A stretch of DNA of 20,322 nucleotides from assembly GCA_002339015.1 (NCBI GenBank), contig DDJC01000114.1, positions 1-20,322 of the forward strand, in the 5' to 3' direction. Below, piece by piece: positions 1 to 7,105 of the stretch (the stretch's first letter is position 1; every line of letters starts with the position of its first letter). This DNA comes from Burkholderiales bacterium UBA1834 (GTDB taxonomy: Bacteria > Pseudomonadota > Gammaproteobacteria > Burkholderiales > Burkholderiaceae_C). The notes beneath the pieces are model-generated. The model searched no databases, had not been told where the DNA came from, and saw nothing but the letters and a program-made list of their open reading frames with translations. The position numbers and the translations under genes are program-made.

Positions 1-370
1 CGGCCTGACCATGCTGGCCACCATCGGCGCCACGGCGCCCTTCGTGGGCCTGTTCGGCACGGTGTGGGGTGTCTACCATGCGCTGCTGGCCATCGGTGCC
101 ACCGGCGCCGGCACGCTGGACAAGGTCGCCGGCCCCGTGGGTGAAGCGCTGATCATGACCGGTGTGGGCCTGGCCGTCGCCATCCCTGCCGTGATGGCCT
201 ACAACTGGCTCACCCGCAGCAACCGCGTGTGGTCTGCCCGTCTGGACGCCTTTGCGTTCGAGCTGTTCACCTTCCTGAGCACCGGCCAGACCCTCAAGAC
301 CACCACCACCGAAGTGCCTCGCAATGGCGGTGCCTCGGTGCGCCCCATCAACCCCCAGGCTTCGGCCTGA
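1..370 (+). CDS. exbB: ExbB/TolQ-type proton channel subunit, 3' part (5' end outside window)
   Basis: This is the C-terminal part of the inner-membrane proton-channel subunit that, with ExbD, energises TonB using the proton motive force. The frame is open from base 2 and ends in TGA at 368-370. The ATG at 11 is internal, because the codons before it (Gly-Leu-Thr) continue the family sequence. The segment GATAPFVGLFGTVWG is the MotA/TolQ/ExbB signature, covering the end of one membrane helix and its conserved Thr/Gly/Pro residues. A second hydrophobic helix follows (GEALIMTGVGLAVAIPAVMAYN), then a short cytoplasmic tail. exbD begins 18 bp downstream, so the two are co-transcribed. The nearby siderophore-type receptor favours ExbB over TolQ. 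tonB would be expected upstream of the window. Confidence 0.93.
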   Translation, partial: GLTMLATIGATAPFVGLFGTVWGVYHALLAIGATGAGTLDKVAGPVGEALIMTGVGLAVAIPAVMAYNWLTRSNRVWSARLDAFAFELFTFLSTGQTLKTTTTEVPRNGGASVRPINPQASA

Positions 371-388
371 GCCTCAGCGAGGTGAACC

Positions 389-814
389 ATGGCTTTCGCA
401 AGCTTTGACAACAAGGGCGGCGGCGCACCGCTGGCCGAGATCAACATGGTGCCGCTCATCGACGTGATGCTGGTGCTGCTGGTGATCTTCATCGTGACGG
501 CCCCGCTGCTGAGCCACTCGATCAAGCTGGACCTGCCCAAGGCCAGCGCCGAGGTGATCTCGGCCAAGGCCGAGAAGATCGACCTGTCCATCGACGCCGA
601 TGGCGTGCGCTACTGGAACACCGAGGCCTTGAGCCGCGAAGAAGTGGCTGCACGCTTCATGGAACAGGGCAAGCTGCCCCAGCAGCCCGAGATCCATCTG
701 CGCGCGGACCAGGCCACGGCCTACAAGGCGGTGGCCGAGACCCTGGCCGATGCCTCCAAGGCGGGGCTGAGCAAGATCGGTTTCGTGACCGATCCTGAGC
801 CGGCCAAGCCCTGA
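389..814 (+). CDS. exbD: ExbD/TolR-family biopolymer transport protein
   Basis: ExbD is the second subunit of the TonB-ExbB-ExbD motor; it carries the proton-conducting aspartate and a periplasmic domain. The 141-residue product is the normal length for the family. It has a short cytoplasmic N terminus, then one membrane helix at about residues 18-42 (EINMVPLIDVMLVLLVIFIV). D25 in this helix matches the essential Asp25 of E. coli ExbD. The rest is a periplasmic domain ending in FVTDPEPAKP. The ATG at 389 has a Shine-Dalgarno-like GAGGTG at 379-384. It follows exbB by 18 bp and is followed by a strong terminator, so it is the last gene of its operon. Confidence 0.94.
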   Translation: MAFASFDNKGGGAPLAEINMVPLIDVMLVLLVIFIVTAPLLSHSIKLDLPKASAEVISAKAEKIDLSIDADGVRYWNTEALSREEVAARFMEQGKLPQQPEIHLRADQATAYKAVAETLADASKAGLSKIGFVTDPEPAKP

Positions 815-838
815 ACGTTCTTTGAACCAACTTCCCCT

Positions 839-897
839 GGCAGGAGGCGGCGCAAGCCCCTCCTGCCGACATCCCCAGCGGCACAGGCCGCTTTTTT
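839..897 (+). terminator. Tandem-hairpin rho-independent terminator after exbD
   Basis: Two hairpins lie in tandem. The first has arms GGCAGGAGG (839-847) and CCTCCTGCC (859-867), with a further inner GGC/GCC stem capped by GCAA. The second has arms AGCGGC (877-882) and GCCGCT (887-892), a four-base loop ACAG and a T run at 892-897, the canonical intrinsic-terminator form. It separates the exbBD unit from the receptor gene. It also shows that the open frame upstream of 954 is untranslated. Confidence 0.85.
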
Positions 898-953
898 CAC
901 GCCCGTTGAGTCCTAGATCCCCGTGTTTGTGCATTTCTGATTGGGAACCCAAC

Positions 954-3149
954 ATGCCGAAACCTCTTTCCCGTAACCGACTTCATCCCGTCGCTTTGGC
1001 CATCTCGGCTGTCGTGATTGCATCGCCAAGCCTGGCCCAGGAGGTGGGCAAGACGCCGGCCCCCGCAGCGGCCGACGCCAGCGACAACAGTCTGCCGGCA
1101 GTCCGTGTCCAGGCCAGCCGAGCCAAGCCCGAGGGCGATGCCGAGCGTGGTTACCGTGCCAGCACGGCTTCACAGGTCGGGGCGCTTGGGGCCAAGGCCC
1201 TGCAGGACACGCCGTTCTCGATCAACATCATCTCGCGTGAGCTGATCGAGAACGTGCAGGCCTCCAAGCCGGACGACGTCATCAAGATCAACCCGGTACT
1301 GCAATTGAACAATCCACAATCGCGCTTCTTCTCGGGCGTGACGATGCGTGGGTTCAGCGTCGGCTCCAACAAGCGCATCGACGGCCATCCGAACGCCAAC
1401 ATGGTCAGTGTCGACATGGAGGACAAGGAGCGCGTGGAAGTGCTGACCGGCCTGTCAGGGTTCCTGTACGGGCCAGGCAATGTGGGGGGTACGCTCAACT
1501 ACGTGCTCAAACGCCCGTCGACGGAGCGCTTCAGCCGCGTCACCGTCGGTGTGACCGAAGGCAGCAGTGCCTATGTGCATGGCGATTTCAATCTGCCGAT
1601 CGATGAGCAGGGGCGCTTTGCCACCCGCCTCAATGTGGTGGCTCAGGATGGCGACACGGCAACCGATCACCAGTCCATCAGTCGGCAATTGGTGTCGGGT
1701 GCCTTGGACTGGAACGTCACCCAACGCTTGAAGGTGCAGTTCGATGCGTCCTATAGCCACTATCGCATGGATGGCACCAATCCTTACTGGTCGGTCGCCA
1801 ACAGCACCGTGAAGTACCCAGGCGCCCCGGATGCGGACAGCTACTGGGGGCAGCCGTTCACGCAAACCGAGACCAATCAGGCACACGTTGCCGCACGCCT
1901 GCAATGGGAGATTAGCGATGACCTCGGCATCCGCGCTGGTGTGGCCCGCCGCAAGAGCGATTCCGCGCTGGTCGCGGCCAATAACATCTTCTCCTCGTCC
2001 AGCGGTGCCTACGCCGTGCAGACCAGTGACTGGGAATACCCCGACATCACCAACCAGGCCATGTACGCGTTGGCCGACATCCGCTTCAACACCGGTGCGG
2101 TCCGCCACAAGGTGACGGCGGGCTTCTTCGGAGATGTGGACGAACGCACCAACTACCGCAGTTCACCCGGCGGCTGGGCGTCCAACACCACGGGCGGCTT
2201 CAACCTGTCTGCGCCCATCTATTTCACGACCGAGCCTCTGCCTGCGACCGGCGCCAAGTACGTGGCCAACCGCACGCACAACAGCAACCTGGTGGTGGGC
2301 AACGACATCGAGTTTGGGGATCGATGGGGTGCGCTGGTTGGCCTGACGCAATCGACCATCTACGACAAGGCGTTTGGCGCTACGGGCGCGACCACGTCCG
2401 TGTACGACAAGACGCGTGTCACGCCCAGCGTGTCCTTGCTGTTCAAGCCGATGCCCAATGTCACGCTGTATGGCAGCTACATTGAGGGCATGGAAAAGGG
2501 CGGCACGGCGGCCAAGACCAACAACGGTAAGGAGGTGACCAACGCGGAGGCGATCATGCCGCCCCTGGAAAGCCAGCAGCTCGAACTGGGTGTGAAGGGG
2601 ACCGTGGGCGGGGTGCTGATGACAGCGGCACTGTTCCAGATCGACAAGGGCCTGCAGTACTACCAGTACAACGCCGGCACTGACAACTACACCTATGTCC
2701 AGTCTGGCCGGCAGGTCCATCAAGGGCTGGAATTGACCAGCACGGGACGTGTCCTGCCCGGCCTGACCGTCGTGGGTGGTGTGACCATCATGGACGCGAA
2801 AGTGACGCGTAACCGGGCGAATACGGCGCTGGAAGGCAAGACGCCCGCCAACGTGGCGGAGAACTTCGCCAAGGTGTATGCCGAGTACGATCTGCCCGCC
2901 GTGGCCGGCCTGACCTTGACGGGCGGCCTCTACTACACGGGCAAGCAGGCGGTCGATCCGCTCAATACCGACGAGATATCCGACTTCACCACGGCGGACA
3001 TCGGTGTGCGCTACAAGACGCGAGTGAACAATGTGCCCCTGACGCTGCGCCTCAACATCAACAATGTCACCAACAAGAGCTACTGGCTGACGGCCAACTC
3101 CACGGGTGCTTCGCGCACCGTGGCGTTCTCTGGCCAGTTCGAGTTCTGA
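954..3149 (+). CDS. TonB-dependent siderophore-type outer membrane receptor
   Basis: This is an outer-membrane receptor that takes up a ferric siderophore or similar ligand using TonB energy. I chose the ATG at 954, giving 731 residues. A Sec signal peptide starts there (hydrophobic core ALAISAVVIASP, cleavage near A28), and the upstream terminator excludes the longer frame from 822. Residues about 47-54 (LPAVRVQA) look like a TonB box. A plug domain follows at about 65-195, with DTPFSINIISRELI, VTMRGF and LYGPGNVGGTLNYVLKRP typical of siderophore receptors of the FpvA/FhuE kind. The rest is a 22-strand barrel ending in the usual terminal Phe (SGQFEF). There is no room for an N-terminal STN signalling domain, so direct anti-sigma signalling is unlikely. 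The ligand cannot be read from sequence. I found no convincing Fur box in 898-953. Confidence 0.9.
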   Translation: MPKPLSRNRLHPVALAISAVVIASPSLAQEVGKTPAPAAADASDNSLPAVRVQASRAKPEGDAERGYRASTASQVGALGAKALQDTPFSINIISRELIENVQASKPDDVIKINPVLQLNNPQSRFFSGVTMRGFSVGSNKRIDGHPNANMVSVDMEDKERVEVLTGLSGFLYGPGNVGGTLNYVLKRPSTERFSRVTVGVTEGSSAYVHGDFNLPIDEQGRFATRLNVVAQDGDTATDHQSISRQLVSGALDWNVTQRLKVQFDASYSHYRMDGTNPYWSVANSTVKYPGAPDADSYWGQPFTQTETNQAHVAARLQWEISDDLGIRAGVARRKSDSALVAANNIFSSSSGAYAVQTSDWEYPDITNQAMYALADIRFNTGAVRHKVTAGFFGDVDERTNYRSSPGGWASNTTGGFNLSAPIYFTTEPLPATGAKYVANRTHNSNLVVGNDIEFGDRWGALVGLTQSTIYDKAFGATGATTSVYDKTRVTPSVSLLFKPMPNVTLYGSYIEGMEKGGTAAKTNNGKEVTNAEAIMPPLESQQLELGVKGTVGGVLMTAALFQIDKGLQYYQYNAGTDNYTYVQSGRQVHQGLELTSTGRVLPGLTVVGGVTIMDAKVTRNRANTALEGKTPANVAENFAKVYAEYDLPAVAGLTLTGGLYYTGKQAVDPLNTDEISDFTTADIGVRYKTRVNNVPLTLRLNINNVTNKSYWLTANSTGASRTVAFSGQFEF

Positions 3150-3167
3150 CTTCGGGAAAAACGGCAG

Positions 3168-3207
3168 TTGGATGATGATGGTGGATGGCGCGACAATCGC
3201 CATCCGC
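3168..3207 (+). promoter_or_regulatory. Predicted promoter with inverted repeat centred on the -10
   Basis: A -35-like TTGGAT (3168-3173) lies 18 bp from a -10-like GACAAT (3192-3197). The -10 sits in the loop of a perfect 8-bp inverted repeat, GGATGGCG (3183-3190) and CGCCATCC (3198-3205), which a T-G wobble and a G-C pair can extend to 3181-3207. It lies between the receptor and the CoA-transferase gene. The geometry suits an operator for a dimeric repressor, but neither promoter nor operator is proven. Confidence 0.45.
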
Positions 3208-3230
3208 TCACCCGCCATGCCCGCCTTGCC

Positions 3231-4439
3231 ATGTTGAATCCCGCTTCGCGCTCTGCTGGCCCTCTGGCCGGCCTCAAAGTTCTTGAGCTCGGCCAATTGA
3301 TCGCCGGCCCCTTCGCCGGCAAGACCCTGGCCGATTTCGGTGCCGAGGTCATCAAAGTGGAGCCGCCCGCCGATGCCCAGGGGCAGGGCGGTGGCGACCC
3401 GCTGCGCCAGTGGCGCATGCTGCACAACGGCCTGAGCGTGTGGTGGCAGGTGCAGAGCCGCAACAAGAAGAGCGTGGTGCTCGATCTGCGCTCGCCTGAA
3501 GGGCGCGACACCGTGCGCCAGCTCATCGACGAAGCCGACGTGCTGATCGAAAACTTCAAGCCCGGCACCATGGAGAAATGGGGCCTGGCGTATGACGAGC
3601 TCAGCCGCACCAACCCGGGCCTGATCATGCTGCGCGTGAGTGGCTACGGCCAGACGGGGCCCTACCGGGACCGGCCAGGCTTCGCCGTCGTGGCCGAGGC
3701 CATGGGCGGCATGCGCTACCTCAATGCCGAGCCGGGCCGCACGCCGGTACGCGCCGGTGTCAGCCTGGGCGACACGCTGGCGGGCCTGCATGGCGTGATT
3801 GGCATCCTGATGGCCCTGCAGGCACGGCACAGCAGCGTGAGCCCCGAGGCACCGCGCGGCCTGGGCCAGGTGATCGACGTGGCCCTGTACGAAGCCGTGT
3901 TCAACTGCATGGAAAGCCTGCTGCCCGAGTTCAGCGCCTTCGGTGCCGTGCGCCAGCCCGCGGGCTCCGCGCTGCCGGGCATCGCGCCCAGCAATGCCTA
4001 CCCCTGTGCCGACGGCATGGTGGTGATCGGCGGCAATGGTGATTCGATCTTCAAGCGCCTGATGCAGGCCATCGGTCGTGATGACATGGCGCAGGACCCG
4101 GGCCTGGCCGCCAATCCGGGCCGTGTGGCCCGCGTGGCCGAGATCGACGAGGCCATTGCGGCCTGGACCTCCGCGCACCCGGTGGCCGAGGTGGTGGACG
4201 TGCTCAATGCCGCGAGCGTGCCCGTGGGCCGCATCTACTCCGCCAAGGACATCGCCGAAGACCCGCACTACCGTGCCCGCGACATGGTGCTGCCCGTGAC
4301 CACGCACGATGGCCTGACGGTGGAGGTGCCCGGCATCATCCCCAAGCTGTCGCGCACACCGGGCGGCATCACGCGGCGCGGCCCGCTCCTGGGTGAAGAC
4401 ACGGACGAGGTGTTGGGCCGGCTCAAGAAGACGCCTTGA
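3231..4439 (+). CDS. CaiB/BaiF family (class III) CoA-transferase
   Basis: Family III enzymes move CoA between a CoA thioester and a free carboxylic acid through an aspartyl-CoA intermediate in the cytoplasm. I chose the ATG at 3231 (402 residues), because the conserved N terminus (LAGLKVLELGQLIAGPFAGK) starts soon after. The extension back to 3168 is Asp/Arg-rich, overlaps a predicted promoter and looks non-coding. Visible family blocks are ADFGAEVIKVEPP, then NKKSVVLDLRSPEGR, then VLIENFKPGTMEKWGL, then GYGQTGPYRDRPGF. The candidate catalytic aspartate is D181 in GVSLGDTLAG, corresponding to Asp169 of formyl-CoA transferase. The substrate cannot be deduced, since there is no neighbouring acyl-CoA dehydrogenase or hydratase. 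The stop overlaps the convergent regulator gene by 17 bp. Confidence 0.9.
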   Translation: MLNPASRSAGPLAGLKVLELGQLIAGPFAGKTLADFGAEVIKVEPPADAQGQGGGDPLRQWRMLHNGLSVWWQVQSRNKKSVVLDLRSPEGRDTVRQLIDEADVLIENFKPGTMEKWGLAYDELSRTNPGLIMLRVSGYGQTGPYRDRPGFAVVAEAMGGMRYLNAEPGRTPVRAGVSLGDTLAGLHGVIGILMALQARHSSVSPEAPRGLGQVIDVALYEAVFNCMESLLPEFSAFGAVRQPAGSALPGIAPSNAYPCADGMVVIGGNGDSIFKRLMQAIGRDDMAQDPGLAANPGRVARVAEIDEAIAAWTSAHPVAEVVDVLNAASVPVGRIYSAKDIAEDPHYRARDMVLPVTTHDGLTVEVPGIIPKLSRTPGGITRRGPLLGEDTDEVLGRLKKTP

Positions 4440-5220
4440 CGCCTGCCTTGGTGCTGGGCAAGGGCACGGGCACGGTCGGCCCATCCCGCTCCCGCCACAG
4501 ATCCACAAAGGCCTGGAACCACCAGGATCGCAGCCCCACCACCAGCGTGTAGGGCTTGCGCTGCTTCATGGGCAGGCGCTGGTCGGCCAGGTGCTGCTGC
4601 GCGAAATCTTCGGCCACGCGCTGCAGGCGCTCGGCAAACGCGGTGCTCAGGCCTGGCCCCAGCGAGCCGTGCACCAGCAGCAGCAATTCGTCCTCGCCCT
4701 CGAAGCCGCCTGCGAAGTATTCGTCGACCACGTGCTCGCGGAAGAACTGCATCACCGGGCCGTGTGGGCGCCAGCGGAAGGTCTTGCTCACGTTGAGCCG
4801 GTAGCGGTTCAAGGGCCTCAGCTCGATGATGCCGAGCTTGTCCAGCTTGGCCAGATAGCGGATGCACTCGGCCTCACCCAACTCGTAGGTGGACACGATC
4901 TGCTCATAGGTCCACTGGCTCAGGCAGCAGATCGCCATCAGCAACAGCTTGCGGTCGGCCACCACGGCCTTCTCCTGCGCCAGCGTGAGCTCGCGGCGCA
5001 GGGGCTGGCTCTCGGCGACGCGTCGCGCCAGCTCTGCGAAATCCAGCTTGAGCACGCGGCAGATCTCGTCGATGCGTGACAGTGGCATGTCGCCCTTGGC
5101 GAAGATGCGTTTGATGCTGGATTCGGCCATGCCCAGACGCTCGGCCAGGTGAGCATAGGTGAGGCCGCTGCGCTTGAGTTCCGTCTTGAGCGCAGTGACC
5201 AGTTCCAGGCTGGTGGCCAT
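4423..5220 (-). CDS. XRE-family (Cro/CI HTH) transcriptional regulator
   Basis: This is a predicted DNA-binding regulator of 265 residues. The ATG at 5220 has a strong ribosome binding site (AAGGAG) seven bases upstream. The longer frame back to 5334 runs through promoter sequence and was not used. An HTH_3/XRE domain covers about residues 5-60, with TYAHLAERLGMAESSIKRIF as the helix-turn-helix. A second, possibly winged-helix region follows at about 95-140 (QIVSTYELGEAECIRYLAKLDKLGIIELRPL). The C-terminal part (about 150-250) is unassigned and probably serves for dimerisation or ligand sensing. It is divergent from the yiaA-like gene. The inverted repeat over its own -10 suggests autoregulation and perhaps control of the divergent cluster. 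No specific regulon can be named. Confidence 0.85.
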   Translation of the reverse strand: MATSLELVTALKTELKRSGLTYAHLAERLGMAESSIKRIFAKGDMPLSRIDEICRVLKLDFAELARRVAESQPLRRELTLAQEKAVVADRKLLLMAICCLSQWTYEQIVSTYELGEAECIRYLAKLDKLGIIELRPLNRYRLNVSKTFRWRPHGPVMQFFREHVVDEYFAGGFEGEDELLLLVHGSLGPGLSTAFAERLQRVAEDFAQQHLADQRLPMKQRKPYTLVVGLRSWWFQAFVDLWRERDGPTVPVPLPSTKAGVKASS

Positions 5221-5248
5221 GATATCTCCTTGCTTGAATCCCATGAGG

Positions 5249-5286
5249 GTATCGAAAAATGATACTTCAGTGCGCATGGATGGCAA
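5249..5286 (-). promoter_or_regulatory. Predicted promoter of the XRE gene with overlapping inverted repeat (candidate operator)
   Basis: Read on the minus strand, TTGCCA (5286-5281, five of six to the -35 consensus) is followed after 16 bp by TATCAT (5264-5259, five of six to the -10 consensus). The inverted repeat GTATC-7-GATAC (5249-5253 and 5261-5265) covers the -10. Binding of a dimer there would block the promoter, as expected for autorepression by an XRE protein. Confidence 0.55.
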
Positions 5287-5301
5287 CTTCGTATTGTTTC
5301 G

Positions 5302-5330
5302 TTGACCCGGTTCAGGGCGCTTCACACAAT
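5302..5330 (+). promoter_or_regulatory. Predicted sigma70 promoter for the yiaA-like cluster
   Basis: TTGACC (5302-5307) and CACAAT (5325-5330) are separated by exactly 17 bp. Transcription would start near 5337, giving a short leader with a GAGG ribosome binding site at 5350-5353 before the ATG at 5361. The promoter is back to back with that of the XRE gene, the two -35 boxes being 15 bp apart, so one regulator could control both. Confidence 0.6.
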
Positions 5331-5360
5331 GCACCCATGTTCAACAGCCGAGGCACTCTC

Positions 5361-5816
5361 ATGACGCCCAGCCCCGTTCCTCATGCCACCCGTGACACCA
5401 AGGCCTGGAAGGCCCAGGTGTGGATCTCCTTCTCCATCGCCGTGGCTCTGTGCGGCACCGGCCTGGCGTGGCTGCCCGTCACGCCGCTGGAGCAGGCGTT
5501 CATGGTGATGGGGTATGTGTTCTGCCTGTCCACGGTGTTCGTGCTGTCCAAGTTCGTGCGGGACAAGGCCGCCCGCCAGGACGAGACCCCGATGTGGTCG
5601 CTGGTGGTGTGGGCCGGCTTCGGCATGGCCGTGTCCTTGACCGGCTGGGGCCTGTGGCAGATGTCGGTGGCGCCGGCCTTCAAGGCCTACCTGATGGTGT
5701 GCTGGCTGTTCCTGATCTCGTCGGCCTTCACGCTGGCCAAGATGCTGCGCGATGCCCACGACGTTCTCCGTGCCGAGCAGCACGGTGCCGCCTTACGTAT
5801 CGCCCAAGGGCAGTGA
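5361..5816 (+). CDS. YiaA/YiaB-type inner membrane protein, two tandem two-helix repeats
   Basis: This is a predicted inner-membrane protein of 151 residues with four hydrophobic helices in two similar halves. Residues about 14-68 run from TKAWKAQVWIS to LSKFVRD, and residues about 77-131 run from PMWSLVVWAG to LAKMLRD. The repeat, with a helix pair ending in K-hydrophobic-x-R-D, matches the yiaA/B two-helix domain, whose biochemical role is unknown. The ATG at 5361 is preferred over the one at 5337, because GAGG lies seven bases before it and the predicted transcription start falls at 5337. It is the first gene of a plus-strand cluster divergent from an XRE regulator, and the next gene starts 25 bp after its stop. 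Confidence 0.75.
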   Translation: MTPSPVPHATRDTKAWKAQVWISFSIAVALCGTGLAWLPVTPLEQAFMVMGYVFCLSTVFVLSKFVRDKAARQDETPMWSLVVWAGFGMAVSLTGWGLWQMSVAPAFKAYLMVCWLFLISSAFTLAKMLRDAHDVLRAEQHGAALRIAQGQ

Positions 5817-5841
5817 CATCACGAATCCAAGGAGAAACACC

Positions 5842-6288
5842 ATGAGCAAGACCCTGTTCGAGCGCGGCCTGCGCCGCCTGCAGCAACTGACAGCCGTGTC
5901 GACCCTGGCGGCCACCATGGCCTTGAGCCCGGCCCGGGCGCAATCCGATGCACTGTCCGGGGCCAGCGCCTTGTCTGCCATCCCGCTGGCCGTGTCGGTG
6001 GCAGCGCCTTCAATGGTGCTGTCGGCCGGCGTGGTGCTCACGGTGGTGGCCGTGCAGACCGTGGCCGAAGGCACCGTGTGGGTGCTGCAGCGCGCCAGCG
6101 ATGGGGCTCGCGTGGTGATCAAGGTGGCAAGCCAGGTGGCTGGCGCGGCTTCCGTGGCAGCGGGCACGGCGGTGACGGTCAGCGCGGTGGGCGCGGGCGT
6201 GGTCCTCTCAGCGGCGGGGCAGGTGCTGGCTTTCGTGCCCAATGCCCTTGGCCGTGCGCTGCTGCACAACGAACGTGTGCTTGACTGA
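5842..6288 (+). CDS. Small secreted Ala/Val-rich protein of unknown function
   Basis: I do not recognise this family. The 148-residue product starts at the ATG at 5842, with AAGGAG seven bases upstream (5829-5834). Residues 1-33 form a Sec signal peptide (Arg-rich start, core LTAVSTLAATMALSP, ARA cleavage site), leaving about 115 residues. The mature part is dominated by Ala, Val, Ser and Gly. It holds hydrophobic or amphipathic stretches near 57-75 (SMVLSAGVVLTVVAVQTVAE) and 108-132, divided by a polar segment (LQRASDGARVVIKVASQ). No Cys, lipobox or enzyme motif is visible. The stretches could be helical hairpins, so membrane association after export is possible. The gene lies 25 bp after the YiaA-like gene and 10 bp before the DUF2145 gene, so co-transcription is likely. 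Confidence 0.72.
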   Translation: MSKTLFERGLRRLQQLTAVSTLAATMALSPARAQSDALSGASALSAIPLAVSVAAPSMVLSAGVVLTVVAVQTVAEGTVWVLQRASDGARVVIKVASQVAGAASVAAGTAVTVSAVGAGVVLSAAGQVLAFVPNALGRALLHNERVLD

Positions 6289-6298
6289 GGGGGCTCAC

Positions 6299-7105
6299 AT
6301 GGACGCGATTCCATCCTCTGGGCGAACCCTCGGGGGGCGCATCGTTGCCTGCGTGGCATTGAGCGCCGCCCTGTGTCATCCGGCCCGGGCCGGCCGCCCG
6401 TGCGAAGCCACGCCACCCACCGTGGCCTCCATCACCCAGGGCCTGAGCTTGGCCGAACGTACCGTACAGCAGCTCGAGGCTACCGGCGCGTCCGTGGTGG
6501 CGATTGCGCGCGTCGGCCAGGACCTCAACCGCTACAACGTGCGCTACTCGCACATGGGCTGGGCCTACAAGGAAGGCGACACCTGGCGCGTGCTGCACAA
6601 GCTCAACCAGTGCGGCACCGACCGATCAGCCGTGTACCGTCAGGGCATCGGTGATTTCTTCCTGGACGCGCCGCACGAGTACGTGGCCGGCATCGTCGTG
6701 CCGCGCCCGGACGTTCAGGCCCGCCTGCTGCCCCGCCTCAAGGATGCGGCCATAACCGCCCCGATGCACACGCGCCGCTACAGCATGCTCTCCTACCCCT
6801 GGGCGCACCGCTACCAGCAGAGCAACCAGTGGGCGATGGAGGTACTGGCCTCGGCCATGGCCGAGGGCGTGACGGACCGCGCGGGCGCGCAGCGCTGGCT
6901 GAAACAGGCCGGCTACCAGCCCACCGAACTCCACCTGTCCGCCCTGCAACGCCTGGGCGGGCGCATGACCCGCGCCAACGTCAGCTTCGATGACCATCCA
7001 CCCGAACTCCGTTTCACGGGGCGCATCCGCACGGTCACGGTCGATTCGGTGTTCACGTGGCTGCAACGTTCGGGAACAGGTGGCGAAACCCTGACGATTC
7101 GATGA
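6299..7105 (+). CDS. DUF2145-family secreted protein
   Basis: This is a predicted exported protein of 268 residues. The ATG at 6299 has a GAGG-rich ribosome binding site (6287-6293) and begins 10 bp after the preceding stop. The signal peptide ends about A31 (ALCHPARA), followed by GRPC. The conserved core IARVGQDLNRYNVRYSHMGW (69-88) and LNQCGTDRSAVYRQGIGDFFLD (102-123) identifies DUF2145, a family without an established activity. The SHMG block and the later SYPWAHRYQQSNQW (165-178) recall permuted NlpC/P60 papain-like folds. However, the place where I would expect a nucleophilic Cys reads Ser-Asn. Cys35 and Cys105 remain and could form a disulphide. Enzyme activity is inference only. The next gene's GTG is 71 bp downstream. 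Confidence 0.82.
   Translation: MDAIPSSGRTLGGRIVACVALSAALCHPARAGRPCEATPPTVASITQGLSLAERTVQQLEATGASVVAIARVGQDLNRYNVRYSHMGWAYKEGDTWRVLHKLNQCGTDRSAVYRQGIGDFFLDAPHEYVAGIVVPRPDVQARLLPRLKDAAITAPMHTRRYSMLSYPWAHRYQQSNQWAMEVLASAMAEGVTDRAGAQRWLKQAGYQPTELHLSALQRLGGRMTRANVSFDDHPPELRFTGRIRTVTVDSVFTWLQRSGTGGETLTIR

Noticed and set aside
822..953. N-terminal extension of the receptor from a TTG at 822
   Set aside because: It runs through both terminator hairpins, and the signal peptide starts at 954.
898..953. Fur box before the receptor
   Set aside because: No stretch approaches the AT-rich GATAATGATAATCATTATC pattern.
2163..4508. 781-codon open frame on the minus strand
   Set aside because: It is antisense to the receptor and CoA-transferase genes. 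Its translation is His/Gln/Gly/Arg-rich with no domain, as expected opposite GC-rich coding sequence.
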